From positions 1 to 49,063 of the forward strand of contig JAPLCC010000023.1 of assembly GCA_026392415.1 (NCBI GenBank): DNA of 49,063 nt. Direction: 5' to 3'. The DNA is from Propionibacteriales bacterium (GTDB lineage Bacteria; Actinomycetota; Actinomycetes; Propionibacteriales; Nocardioidaceae). A model generated the notes under the pieces. The model had not been told where the DNA came from, searched no databases, and worked only from the letters and a program-made list of their open reading frames with translations. The translations under genes were made by a program, and so were the position numbers. Each line of letters starts with the position of its first letter. Within the stretch, counting starts at the first letter, position 1. Below are positions 1 through 8,566 of this stretch, piece after piece.

Positions 1-1
1 G

Positions 2-376
2 CTGTACCGCCGGGTGATGGACCCCCGCGTCCTGGCCCACTACAACGGTGACCTGACGCTGGCCAACATCCAGCCGAGCAAGCGCGACAAGATCCTCGCG
101 AAGTACGGCCTGACCGCGAAGGAGGCCCAGCGCAAGGCCGACATCGTCGCTGCCGAGGAGGCCGCTGCTGCGGCCAAGCTCGCCGCCGAGGTGCTCGCCG
201 CCCGCTGCCCGGGCTGCGGCTACACCTACGAGGTGGCCGCGGGCAACGAGCACGAGGGCTTCGCCGCCGGTACGGCGTGGGCGGACATCCCCGCCGACTG
301 GTGCTGCCCCGACTGCGGCGTCCGCGAGAAGGTCGACTTCGTCCCGGTCACGCCGAGCTCCCGCGTCGGTGCGTGA
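2..376 (+). CDS. alkB: Alkane 1-monooxygenase-rubredoxin fusion, C-terminal part (5' end outside window)
   Basis: The reading frame is open from base 2, so the gene enters from the left. The first residues (LYRRVMDPRVLAHYNGDLTL) resemble the C-terminal end of the membrane AlkB hydroxylase. An alanine/lysine-rich linker follows, then a rubredoxin domain with two knuckles, CPGCGYTYE and CCPDCG, that supply the four cysteines for one iron. AlkB hydroxylates medium- and long-chain n-alkanes at the terminal carbon, and rubredoxin passes it electrons. Fusion of the two is known in Actinobacteria. The diiron histidine motifs lie outside the window, so the hydroxylase part is inferred from the tail alone. 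It converges with the PucR-type gene 18 bases downstream; no hairpin terminator is visible between them. Confidence 0.85.
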   Translation: MYRRVMDPRVLAHYNGDLTLANIQPSKRDKILAKYGLTAKEAQRKADIVAAEEAAAAAKLAAEVLAARCPGCGYTYEVAAGNEHEGFAAGTAWADIPADWCCPDCGVREKVDFVPVTPSSRVGA

Positions 377-394
377 TGAAGATCCAGAGCCTCG

Positions 395-1624
395 TCAGCT
401 CCGGTGGAAGAGCTCGTGGTGGCGCAGCGCGGTGGACAGCTGGGGACTGAGCTTGGCGATGGGGTGACCGAGCATCTCTTCCGCCTGGCCGAGGCGGTAC
501 CGGATGGTGTTGCGGTGCACGACAAGGAGGCGGGCCGCCTCCTCGGCGCTCCCGCCGTTGTCGAGGTACGCCGCCAGCGTCTCCCTGATCCGCTGGGTGC
601 CCTCGTCCTCAGCCGTGAGCGGGCCGAGCTGACGGGCGACGAATCGGTCGACGTCGGATGAGCATCCGAGGAGCACCGGGAGCTCGACGTCGACGTAGAG
701 AGTCAGCCAGGACGGGGCGTCGGGGTTGGCCACCCGAAGCGCGCCGAGGGCCTCGCGGTGGCTCGCGACGAACCCGACGATTCCCTGCGTCGAGGAGCCG
801 ACGCCCACGGCGATGCTGTCGTGCGAGAGCTTCGGCGAGGCCGCAGCCAGGGCGGTCAGGTCCGGTGCGTCCCGGGTGCCGAGCCACATCCACAGCTGGC
901 GTCCGCCCGGCTTCACGACGAGCGGATGGGGCGCGCCGACCCGGCGCGCCAGCTCCAGTGCGAGCGGTTCCAGGGAGCCGGCCCGCTCAGGGTCGGTCAC
1001 CGACAGGACCAGGGCCGTGTGGTGCACGGAGATCGGGTACCCGCCCAGGGCGCTGGATGCCTCGCGCGGATCGGTGAGATCGCCGGCCAGGACGGCCCGC
1101 ACGGACTCGTAGCGCTGTGCCGCTGCGCCGGCGAGCACCCGGCTGCGCGCCGCCTGGTAGACGTCGATCGACGCCGTGATGGAGCTGTCGAGCCACACGC
1201 CGGCCCGGTTCCAGAAGTGGATGAGCAGCTCCGCGTGGTCGATCTCGTCCGGGGGCGCGGCGCTGATGACCTCGCGGGCGTACTCCCAGACCTCCTGCTG
1301 GGCCACCCGGTAGAACCGGATCAGGATCTCCAACGGCAACTGTCGGTCGGCGACGTCGACAGCCAGTCGCTGGGCTGCGTCGACGAGGCGGAAGTGCTGC
1401 TCCGGCTGCGTGAGGTCACCCAGGAAGGCGACCCAGTGGTCCCGGACCGTGACCCGGATCGCGTCCCCCATGCCCTCGATCTCCGCGACCTCGGGGATCT
1501 CGGTCAGGATCGCTCCGCCCACCCGGTCGACCCACGCACCGACCTGCTCGGGCTGGGCCTGCTCGGCGACGTACGCCAGCAGCCATGGCGCGAGGTCGGA
1601 CGACGCGGACTCGCTGGACACCAT
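395..1624 (-). CDS. PucR/CdaR-family transcriptional regulator
   Basis: About 409 residues. The C-terminus carries the PucR-type helix-turn-helix: a leucine-rich helix (RIRETLAAYLDNGGSAEEAA) followed by LLVVHRNTIRYRLGQAEEMLG, which is diagnostic of this family. The N-terminal half is helical (RsbT co-antagonist/RsbRD-like look) and the middle resembles the GGDEF-like CdaR domain. I chose the ATG at 1624 over the longer possible start at 1720 because the extra 32 residues look random and would overlap the divergent promoter. It faces a ChoD-like oxidase gene across about 100 bases and converges on alkB, so it may control either; family members often sense a metabolite and activate adjacent genes. 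The ligand cannot be read from sequence. Confidence 0.85.
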   Translation of the reverse strand: MVSSESASSDLAPWLLAYVAEQAQPEQVGAWVDRVGGAILTEIPEVAEIEGMGDAIRVTVRDHWVAFLGDLTQPEQHFRLVDAAQRLAVDVADRQLPLEILIRFYRVAQQEVWEYAREVISAAPPDEIDHAELLIHFWNRAGVWLDSSITASIDVYQAARSRVLAGAAAQRYESVRAVLAGDLTDPREASSALGGYPISVHHTALVLSVTDPERAGSLEPLALELARRVGAPHPLVVKPGGRQLWMWLGTRDAPDLTALAAASPKLSHDSIAVGVGSSTQGIVGFVASHREALGALRVANPDAPSWLTLYVDVELPVLLGCSSDVDRFVARQLGPLTAEDEGTQRIRETLAAYLDNGGSAEEAARLLVVHRNTIRYRLGQAEEMLGHPIAKLSPQLSTALRHHELFHRS

Positions 1625-1727
1625 GGGCGTCACCGTAGCCACGTCCGAGGTCTTTGTGCAGGGGGACAACGGACCAGCGGTTCTTTGGTCGACTGCCACG
1701 AGCGCCGTGACGCACGCCACCTGTCAG
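1625..1727. promoter_or_regulatory. Divergent promoter region between PucR-type regulator and ChoD-like gene
   Basis: This 103-base gap must hold both promoters. Two short dyads are visible: TTGT at about 1654 paired with ACAA at about 1666, and GACCA at 1672-1676 paired with TGGTC at 1686-1690. Either could bind the adjacent regulator. No convincing -35/-10 pair is seen. The regulatory role is inference. Confidence 0.35.
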
Positions 1728-3509
1728 ATGGACCCCATGCCCACGCGGACCTCCCCTGCCCCGACCGACCTCGACTACGACGTCGTCGTGGTGGGCTCCG
1801 GCTTCGGTGGCTCGGTGACCGCGCTCCGACTGACGGAGAAGGGCTACCGCGTGTGCGTGGTCGAGGCGGGCCGTCGCTTCGCCGACGACGAGTTCGCGAA
1901 GACCTCGTGGGACGTCCGCCGCTTCCTGTTCGCCCCGCGGCTCGGCTGCTTCGGCATCCAGCGGATCCGGCTGCTCCGCGACGTCGTCGTCCTTGCGGGC
2001 GCCGGTGTCGGCGGTGGATCACTGGTCTACGCGAACACCCTCTACGAACCCGCTTCCGACGCGTTCTACAACGACCAGCAGTGGCGGCACATCACCGACT
2101 GGAAGGCCGAGCTGGCGCCGTACTACGACCAGGCGAAGCGGATGCTCGGCGTGGTCGAGAACCCGACGTTCACCCCCTCGGACGAGGTGATGAAGGCCGT
2201 GGCCGACGAGATGGGCGTCGGCCACACGTTCCACCCGACCCCGATCGGCGTCTGCTTCGGTGTCGACGGTGCCAAGCAGCCCGGCCAGCCCGTCCCGGAT
2301 CCCTACTTCGGCGGCGCCGGGCCGGAGCGCAACGGCTGCCTGGAGTGCGGCGAGTGCATGACCGGCTGTCGCCACAACGCCAAGAACACGCTGCTGAAGA
2401 ACTACCTCTACCTCGCCGAGAAGGCGGGCGCCGAGGTCCGGGAGCGGACCACCGTCGCCGGGATCGTCCCCCGGGCCAAGGGCGGGTACGACGTCCAGAC
2501 GCACCGCTCCGGACGGTCAGCCCGGCGCCAGCAGGTCATCACCGCCCGCCAGGTCGTGATGGCCGCCGGCACGTGGGGCACCCAGGAGCTCCTGCACGGG
2601 ATGCAGCGCTCCGGCGACCTGCCGCAGCTCTCGCAGCGGCTCGGCCACCTGACCCGCACCAACTCCGAGGCGCTGTGTGCGTCGAGCACCAAGATGCGCA
2701 ACAAGGGCACGTACGACTTCCACCACGGGGTCGCGATCACCTCGTCGATCCACCCCGATCCGGTCACCCACATCGAGCCGGTCCGCTACGGCAAGGGCTC
2801 CGGCCTGATGGGGCTGCTGCTGACACTGATGACCGACGGCGGCGGTCGCACGCCCCGCTGGCTGAGGTGGCTCGGCCAGGCGCTGCGTCACCCCGGCCTG
2901 CTGGTCTCCACGATCGCCGGGCTCGGCAGCTGGCCCGAGCGCACGATCATCGCGCTGGTCATGCAGACCAACGACAACTCGATCACCGTCTTCCCCAAGA
3001 AGGGCAAGCCGGGACGCCGCGCGCGGCTCACGTCGAAGCAGGGCCACGGCGAGCCGAACCCGACCTGGGTCCCGGTGGGCAACGAGGTCGTGCGCAACAT
3101 CAGCAAGCGCATCGACGGCGGGTCTTACAGCAGCACGGGAGAGATCTTCAACATCCCGATGACCGCCCACTTCCTCGGCGGCTGCCCGATCGGCGACTCG
3201 GCCGAGAAAGGGGTCATCGACCCCTATCACCGCGTGTACGGCCACCCTGGCCTGCACGTCGTCGACGGCGCCGCCATCTCGGCGAACCTCGGCGTGAACC
3301 CGAGCCTGACCATCACCGCCCAGGCCGAGCGCGCGATGGCCGTGTGGCCCAACAAGGGCGAGGCGGACCTCCGCCCCGCTCCCGGAGCCGCCTACCAGCG
3401 GCTCTCCCCGATCGCGCCGGTGCGGCCGGCTGTCCCCCCGACCGCACCGGCCGCGCTGCGCCTTCCGCTGTACGTCGTCGACGGTGCCGCCATGAAGGTG
3501 CAGGCGTGA
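1728..3509 (+). CDS. choD: GMC-family oxidoreductase, ChoD-like (cholesterol oxidase homologue)
   Basis: About 593 residues. The N-terminal FAD motif VVVGSGFGG followed by SVTALRLTEKGYRV, the GAGVGGGSLVYANTLY stretch, the cysteine-bearing CLECGECMTGCRHNAKNT segment and the C-terminal DGAAISANLGVNPSLTITA signature match the mycobacterial ChoD (Rv3409c) type as I remember it. Such enzymes are annotated as 3-beta-hydroxysteroid oxidases, although the physiological role of ChoD itself is disputed. No signal peptide is seen, so it is probably cytoplasmic. The start is ATG 1728 or ATG 1737; upstream in-frame sequence belongs to the opposite strand's regulator. It ends 103 bases before the mce operon and may feed on imported lipids. 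It could oxidise another alcohol. Confidence 0.85.
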   Translation: MDPMPTRTSPAPTDLDYDVVVVGSGFGGSVTALRLTEKGYRVCVVEAGRRFADDEFAKTSWDVRRFLFAPRLGCFGIQRIRLLRDVVVLAGAGVGGGSLVYANTLYEPASDAFYNDQQWRHITDWKAELAPYYDQAKRMLGVVENPTFTPSDEVMKAVADEMGVGHTFHPTPIGVCFGVDGAKQPGQPVPDPYFGGAGPERNGCLECGECMTGCRHNAKNTLLKNYLYLAEKAGAEVRERTTVAGIVPRAKGGYDVQTHRSGRSARRQQVITARQVVMAAGTWGTQELLHGMQRSGDLPQLSQRLGHLTRTNSEALCASSTKMRNKGTYDFHHGVAITSSIHPDPVTHIEPVRYGKGSGLMGLLLTLMTDGGGRTPRWLRWLGQALRHPGLLVSTIAGLGSWPERTIIALVMQTNDNSITVFPKKGKPGRRARLTSKQGHGEPNPTWVPVGNEVVRNISKRIDGGSYSSTGEIFNIPMTAHFLGGCPIGDSAEKGVIDPYHRVYGHPGLHVVDGAAISANLGVNPSLTITAQAERAMAVWPNKGEADLRPAPGAAYQRLSPIAPVRPAVPPTAPAALRLPLYVVDGAAMKVQA

Positions 3510-3612
3510 CCGCGACTCCTGTCACGAAATCACAAAAAACTGGCGTTCGGGAACACAAACCAGGCCGCCCCGAAAACCTACGCTCGCGGCACATCGAGAA
3601 GAAGGCCAACGC
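3510..3612 (+). promoter_or_regulatory. Upstream region of the mce operon
   Basis: A 103-base gap, unusually A-rich in its first half, before the first yrbE gene. It contains the dyad TTCGGG...CCCGAA (about 3544-3580) and an AGAAGG ribosome site about 9 bases before ATG 3613. I looked for the KstR-type motif AACnnGTT here and did not find it. Confidence 0.4.
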
Positions 3613-4476
3613 ATGACTCTCGCTCCCGAGCGACCCCCGGCGCCACCGACGAACCCCGGTCCGTCCGGCATGTCGCCCGAGGCCAGGCAGATCGCCCGCG
3701 AAGCGGTGCGATCGTCGATGCCGTTCAAGACCCTGGGCACGTTCGGCGCCTTCTACAGCTTCGTCGGAACCGTCTTCAAGCAGATGTTCACGCGCAAGTT
3801 CCACTTCCGCGAGTTCATCTCGCAGGCCTGGTTCATCACCAACGTGTCCTTCTGGCCAGCCCTGCTGGTGTCCATTCCGTTCTGCGTCGTGATCATCTTC
3901 CAGGTTAACCAGCTGCTCATCCAGATCGGCGCCGTCGACCTCGCTGGCGCCGGCGCGGCCGTGGCGGTCGTCCGGGAGATCGGCCCGATCGTGAGCGTGC
4001 TCGTCGTCGCCGGTGCTGGCGCGACGGCCATCTGTGCCGACCTCGGCTCTCGCAAGATCCGCGAGGAGATCGACGCCATGGTGACCCTCGGCATCGACCC
4101 GATCGAGCGACTCGTCGTCCCCCGCGTCGTGGCCTCGACCCTGGTCGGCGTCGCCCTCAACGGCATGGTCACCGTGGTCGGTCTGGTCGGCGGATACTTC
4201 TTCTCCGTCGTCCTTCAGGGAGCCACCCCGGGGCTCTACCTCTCGGACCTGACCCTTCTCGTCGGGCTGCCCGACTTCCTGGCCTCCGAGGCGAAGGCCG
4301 CGGTCTTCGGCATGCTCGCCGGCCTGACCGCGTGCTACCTCGGGCTCAACGCCAAGGGCGGACCCAAGGGTGTCGGGGAAGCGGTCAACCAGACCGTCGT
4401 CTTCGCTTTCATGTTGCTCTTCGCCGCCAACAGCGTGATCTCCGCGCTCTTCCTCCAGATCAAGCTCGGAGCCTGA
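3613..4476 (+). CDS. yrbEA: MlaE/YrbE-family permease, subunit A of the mce transporter
   Basis: 287 residues with about five to six hydrophobic segments and the MlaE core, including AGAGATAICADLGSRKIREEIDA, which in this family contacts the ATPase. It opens an operon of ten same-strand genes whose spacings are near zero or negative. YrbE pairs form the inner-membrane permease of Mce lipid importers, handling fatty acids or sterols, with the six Mce proteins forming the periplasmic shuttle. The N-terminal 40 residues are proline-rich and cytoplasmic. The start ATG 3613 has an AGAAGG site upstream. Substrate cannot be read from sequence. Confidence 0.93.
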   Translation: MTLAPERPPAPPTNPGPSGMSPEARQIAREAVRSSMPFKTLGTFGAFYSFVGTVFKQMFTRKFHFREFISQAWFITNVSFWPALLVSIPFCVVIIFQVNQLLIQIGAVDLAGAGAAVAVVREIGPIVSVLVVAGAGATAICADLGSRKIREEIDAMVTLGIDPIERLVVPRVVASTLVGVALNGMVTVVGLVGGYFFSVVLQGATPGLYLSDLTLLVGLPDFLASEAKAAVFGMLAGLTACYLGLNAKGGPKGVGEAVNQTVVFAFMLLFAANSVISALFLQIKLGA

Positions 4477-4477
4477 C

Positions 4478-5317
4478 GTGGCCACGATCAACCGCACCGA
4501 GGTCTCCCGCCACCTCGCCAAGCCCACCGGGGCCCTGCGCAACCTCGGCGACCAGCTGTCCTTCCACGGCAACGCGTACTCACACATGCCGCGGGCGCTG
4601 AAGCACTACCCGAAGGAGGTCGTCCGGCTGCTGGCCGAGGTGGCGCTCGGTTCGGGTGCGCTCGCGCTGATCGGTGGCACCGTGCTGGTCATCGGGTTCC
4701 TCACCGCTGCCTCGGGCATCGAGGTCGGCCTGCAGGCCTACACGTCCTTCGACAACATCGGCGTCTCGACGCTGTCCGGCTTCTTCTCGGCGTACTTCAA
4801 CACCCGCGAGGTGGCGCCGATCATCGCCGGCATCGCGCTCACCGCCACCGTCGGCGCGGGCTTCACCGCGCAAATCGGTGCGATGCGGGTCAGCGAGGAG
4901 ATCGACGCCCTCGAGGTGATGGCCGTCCCGCCGGTCCCCTATCTCGTCACGACCCGGATCATCGCGGGACTGATCGCCGTCGTACCGCTCTTCGCGATCG
5001 CGCTGATGATGTGCTGGCTGGCGACCTACCTGGTCGTCACGGTCGGCTACGACCAGCCGCCGGGCACCTACCAGCACTACTTCGACACCTTCCTCGTCCC
5101 CAGCGACATCTTCCTGGCGATGATCAAGGTGATCCTGATGGCGCTCGTCATCGTCTCGATCTGCTGCTACCACGGCTTCCGGGCCTCCGGCGGTCCTGCC
5201 GGTGTGGGTGCCGCGGTCGGCAAGGCAGTCCGGTCCGCCCTGATCTGCACGATGTTCATCGACCTGATCTTCGCCATCGCCGTCTGGGGTGGACCGTCGG
5301 TCCACATCGCGGGGTGA
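4478..5317 (+). CDS. yrbEB: MlaE/YrbE-family permease, subunit B of the mce transporter
   Basis: 279 residues, paralogue of the preceding gene, starting at GTG 4478 one base after its stop. It has the MlaE core with ATVGAGFTAQIGAMRVSEEIDALEVM, the EExDA-type loop expected to dock the MceG/Mkl ATPase, and a C-terminal GFRASGGPAGVGAAVGKAV motif followed by a last membrane helix. Two YrbE proteins are the norm in actinobacterial mce loci. No ATPase gene is present in this operon, which is also normal because MceG is usually encoded elsewhere and shared. Confidence 0.93.
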   Translation: MATINRTEVSRHLAKPTGALRNLGDQLSFHGNAYSHMPRALKHYPKEVVRLLAEVALGSGALALIGGTVLVIGFLTAASGIEVGLQAYTSFDNIGVSTLSGFFSAYFNTREVAPIIAGIALTATVGAGFTAQIGAMRVSEEIDALEVMAVPPVPYLVTTRIIAGLIAVVPLFAIALMMCWLATYLVVTVGYDQPPGTYQHYFDTFLVPSDIFLAMIKVILMALVIVSICCYHGFRASGGPAGVGAAVGKAVRSALICTMFIDLIFAIAVWGGPSVHIAG

Positions 5318-5325
5318 TCTGACCA

Positions 5326-6519
5326 GTGACGACTTCATCGACGACTCACTCCCACCGGATCGACCGCCAGGTCATCTACGGCTTCCTCTTCATTGCGCTG
5401 ATCGCGCTGGTGATCGCGGGCACCATCGCCAAGTACCGCGGCGCCTTCGAGAGCAACGTGCTCGTGTCCGTCGAGGCCGACCGGGCCGGCCTGACGCTTG
5501 CCTCCGGCGCCCCGATCAAGCTGCGAGGCGTCGAGATCGGGCGGGTTGCCGAGATCCGCACCGACGGGTCGAAGGTCACCATCGACCTCGAGATCGACGC
5601 GGACAAGGTCGACCAGGTGCCGGCCGACGTGACGGCACAGATCGTGCCGCCGACTGCCTTCGGCGCGAAGTACGTCCAGCTGACCCCGCCCGCCGGCGAC
5701 ACGGGCGAGACCATTCGCGCCGGGGCAGTCATCCCCGCCGACCGGGTCACCGTCGAGGTCGACGAGGCCTTCGAGAACCTCACCGCCGTCCTCGCCGTTG
5801 CCCGTCCGGCGGACGTGAACTCCGCGCTGACCGCCGTCGCCGGCGCGGTCGACGAGCGCGGCGAGCTGATCGGCGACCTGATCACGCAGACGGACACGTA
5901 CCTGCGCTCGTTCAACCCGTCCCTGCGCACCCTCAGCGCTGACCTGCGCGCTGCCGACGACGTCCTCGACGTCTACGAACTGGCGCGGCCTGACCTGGTC
6001 AGCGCGCTCAGCCAGACCGGCACGATCTCGCGCACGATCGTGCGTCAACAGGCTTCCCTGCGCGCGCTGGAGCGCAGCCTGACCGGCTTCAGCACCGAGG
6101 CCGACGTGCTGCTCCGCAGCTCCGAGAAGGGCCTGGTGACATCGCTGCACCTGCTCGCGCCGGTCAGCGCCGTCCTCGAGCGCTACTCCCCCGAGCTGCC
6201 CTGCCTGGTGGTCGGCCTGGCCAACGCCAACAAGCTCGCGGAGGCGGCCGTCGGTGGCACCCACCCCGGCGTCACCACGCTCACCCGCATCATTCCGGGC
6301 CGGGACCCGTACACGTACGGCGAGAACCTGCCGCAGCAGGGCGACGACCGGGGCCCGGTCTGCTACGGCCTGCCGTACGTCGACGCCGACGAGGCAGAGA
6401 TGCAGCCGCCGTCGTTCCGGACCGGCGCCAATCCGTACGTCGGCCCGCAGCCGACCCCGGACCAGGCGGCGCTCACGACGCTGCTCGGCCTGCTCGAAGG
6501 CGGGGCGCAGCTGCCATGA
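5326..6519 (+). CDS. mceA: Mce-family protein A (MlaD domain), lipid importer
   Basis: 397 residues from GTG 5326, eight bases after yrbEB. A single N-terminal membrane anchor (VIYGFLFIALIALVIAGTIA) is followed by the MlaD domain at about residues 40-115 with the typical GAPIKLRGVEIGRVAEI core, then a long helical region. In Mce complexes six such subunits form a ring and tunnel across the cell envelope. The C-terminal part has two cysteines and a proline-rich tail. Its final four bases overlap mceB (ATGA), showing translational coupling. Confidence 0.92.
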   Translation: MTTSSTTHSHRIDRQVIYGFLFIALIALVIAGTIAKYRGAFESNVLVSVEADRAGLTLASGAPIKLRGVEIGRVAEIRTDGSKVTIDLEIDADKVDQVPADVTAQIVPPTAFGAKYVQLTPPAGDTGETIRAGAVIPADRVTVEVDEAFENLTAVLAVARPADVNSALTAVAGAVDERGELIGDLITQTDTYLRSFNPSLRTLSADLRAADDVLDVYELARPDLVSALSQTGTISRTIVRQQASLRALERSLTGFSTEADVLLRSSEKGLVTSLHLLAPVSAVLERYSPELPCLVVGLANANKLAEAAVGGTHPGVTTLTRIIPGRDPYTYGENLPQQGDDRGPVCYGLPYVDADEAEMQPPSFRTGANPYVGPQPTPDQAALTTLLGLLEGGAQLP

Positions 6520-7574
6520 CGCGAGCGAATCGACTCAGCCCGGAACGACGGCGCCAGCGCAGCGACCTGATCAAGTTCAGCGCCTTCCTCGCGATGGCGG
6601 GTGCCTTCACCCTGTGGGTCGCGGCCGTGACCGGGGAGTACCGCCCCGGCGATCGGACCGACTACCAGGCCGTCTTCAACGACGTGTCCGGGCTTGCTGT
6701 GGGCGATGAGGTCCGGATAGCAGGTGTCGACATCGGCAAGGTGCGCGACATCGACGTCCAGCCCGACAACACCGTCGTGGTCAGCTTCGACGTCAGCGAC
6801 GGCCAGACCCTGACGACCGCCACGAAGGCGACCATTCAGTACCGCAACCTGATCGGCGACCGCGTCGTCCAGCTCACCCAGGACCCCGAGGCGGGCGCAG
6901 ACGCGAAGGCGCTGGCCAAGGGCGCCACGATCCCGGCAACGCAGACCGCGTCTGCTCTGGACCTCGACACGCTGCTCAACGGCTTCAAGCCGCTGTTCGC
7001 CGGGCTCAGCCCTACCCAGGTCAACGAGCTCTCCGGCCAGCTGATCCAGGTGCTCCAGGGCCAGCAGTCGGCCGTGGCCACCCTCGTCCAGCACGTCGGG
7101 TCGTTCACGACCACGATCGGCAACCGTGAGGAGCTGATCGGGCAGGTGATCGGCAACCTCAACGACGTGCTCGGCACCGTGGACGAGCGCAAGGACACCG
7201 TGGGCCTGTTGCTCGACCGGCTGGACACCCTGCTGACCAGGCTCGACAAGCAGGACACCCAGGTCCTCGACGCCGCCGCGAAGATCGACCTGTTCGCGCG
7301 GGAGACCTCGACCCTGCTGACCCGGGCACGCGGTGACGTCCGCGGCGACCTCAAGGGCCTGGCCGTCGCTGCCCGCGGGATCAACAGCGAGTCCGACACC
7401 CTCGAGGCAGTGCTGCAGAACCTGCCCGGCCACTACCGGACGCTGCAGAACTCCGCGTCGTACGGCAACTTCTTCAACTTCTTCCTCTGCGGCGTCCGGG
7501 TGCAGACCGGCCTCATCGACAGCGCACCAGTGCTGACCCCGTGGATCTACTCCGACGCCCCGAGGTGCAAGTGA
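6516..7574 (+). CDS. mceB: Mce-family protein B (MlaD domain)
   Basis: 352 residues. N-terminal anchor FSAFLAMAGAFTLWVAAVTG, then the MlaD domain with GLAVGDEVRIAGVDIGKVRD and a long amphipathic helical region rich in Q/N/L consistent with the Mce needle. It starts inside the stop of mceA and its stop overlaps the ATG of mceC. Part of the hexameric lipid shuttle with its neighbours. Confidence 0.92.
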   Translation: MTRANRLSPERRRQRSDLIKFSAFLAMAGAFTLWVAAVTGEYRPGDRTDYQAVFNDVSGLAVGDEVRIAGVDIGKVRDIDVQPDNTVVVSFDVSDGQTLTTATKATIQYRNLIGDRVVQLTQDPEAGADAKALAKGATIPATQTASALDLDTLLNGFKPLFAGLSPTQVNELSGQLIQVLQGQQSAVATLVQHVGSFTTTIGNREELIGQVIGNLNDVLGTVDERKDTVGLLLDRLDTLLTRLDKQDTQVLDAAAKIDLFARETSTLLTRARGDVRGDLKGLAVAARGINSESDTLEAVLQNLPGHYRTLQNSASYGNFFNFFLCGVRVQTGLIDSAPVLTPWIYSDAPRCK

Positions 7575-8566
7575 TGTCGCGAGGTCCCAGCCCCGACCGG
7601 ATGGCCGCGCGCGGCCTGATCGGCACCCTCGTCCTGATCGTGGTGGTGCTCGCCGCGCTCAACATCAACCGGTTGCCCCTGATCGGCAACAACGACGTCC
7701 TGCACGTGCAGTTCGCCGAGGCGGGCGGACTCCGCGGGGGCGACTCCGTGCTGATCTCGGGTGCCGAGGTGGGCAAGGTCCGCGACGTCCGCCTCGACGG
7801 CGAACACGTCGTCGCCGACGTCGTGATCACCGACAGTGGCGTCAAGCTCGGTGACCTGACCGAGGCGCGCATCATCACGGTCACCCTGCTCGGCCGGGCA
7901 GCGGTCGAGCTGGAACCGCGCGGCACCGGCAAGCTCGGCGCCGACGACTCGATCCCGGTCGAGCGAACCTCGTCGCCGTACAACCTGACGGCAACGCTGA
8001 ACGAACTGACCGAGACAACGGCGGAGATCGACAAGTCCCAGCTCGCCGCGGCGCTCGACCAGGCCTCGCAGACACTGAACGCCAGCAGCCCCGACCTCGG
8101 CCCCGCACTGGAGGGCATCACGGCGCTGTCGTCGGCCATCTCCGAGAACGATGACGAGCTGCGCTCCCTGGTCGACCGGGCCGACCGGGTCACCGGCGTG
8201 CTCGCCAGCCGCGACGACCAGATCGCCTCCCTGCTGGGCTCCGGCCGCTCCCTGCTCACCGAGCTCGACGAGCGGCAGGAGGTCGTCGTGAGCCTGCTGT
8301 CCAGCGCCCGCGAGCTCGCGACCCAGCTGCGGCTGCTGCTCGAGGACACCGACGACGTGCTCGCCCCCGCGCTCAAGGAGCTGGACGGCGTGGTCGACGT
8401 GCTCAACAAGAACAAGAAGAACCTGCAGGCCAGCATCACCGGGCTGCGCGGCTACGCGACGGCCTTCGGCGAGGCGGTCTCGAGCGGACCCTGGTTCGAC
8501 GCCTACATCCAGAACCTCACCGCACCATCGACGCTGGTGCCGATCCTCTCCGGAGTGACGCCATGA
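7574..8566 (+). CDS. mceC: Mce-family protein C (MlaD domain)
   Basis: 330 residues from ATG 7574, which overlaps the mceB stop by one base (TGATG). A longer in-frame start at 7541 would overlap mceB by 34 bases and is less likely. Anchor GLIGTLVLIVVVLAALNI, MlaD domain with GLRGGDSVLISGAEVGKVRD, then a helical region ending in a short hydrophobic tail. Sits in the mceABCDEF order. Confidence 0.92.
   Translation: MSRGPSPDRMAARGLIGTLVLIVVVLAALNINRLPLIGNNDVLHVQFAEAGGLRGGDSVLISGAEVGKVRDVRLDGEHVVADVVITDSGVKLGDLTEARIITVTLLGRAAVELEPRGTGKLGADDSIPVERTSSPYNLTATLNELTETTAEIDKSQLAAALDQASQTLNASSPDLGPALEGITALSSAISENDDELRSLVDRADRVTGVLASRDDQIASLLGSGRSLLTELDERQEVVVSLLSSARELATQLRLLLEDTDDVLAPALKELDGVVDVLNKNKKNLQASITGLRGYATAFGEAVSSGPWFDAYIQNLTAPSTLVPILSGVTP

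Noticed and set aside
3510..3612. KstR operator before the mce operon
   Set aside because: The only similar sequence, GGGAACACAAACC, lacks the GTT half of the palindrome.
758..3616. A 952-codon open frame on the plus strand, and other long antisense frames such as 16969-21327
   Set aside because: They overlap clear genes in other frames, are extremely rich in Arg/Gly/Ala/Pro, and show no family motif; they are a by-product of high GC content.
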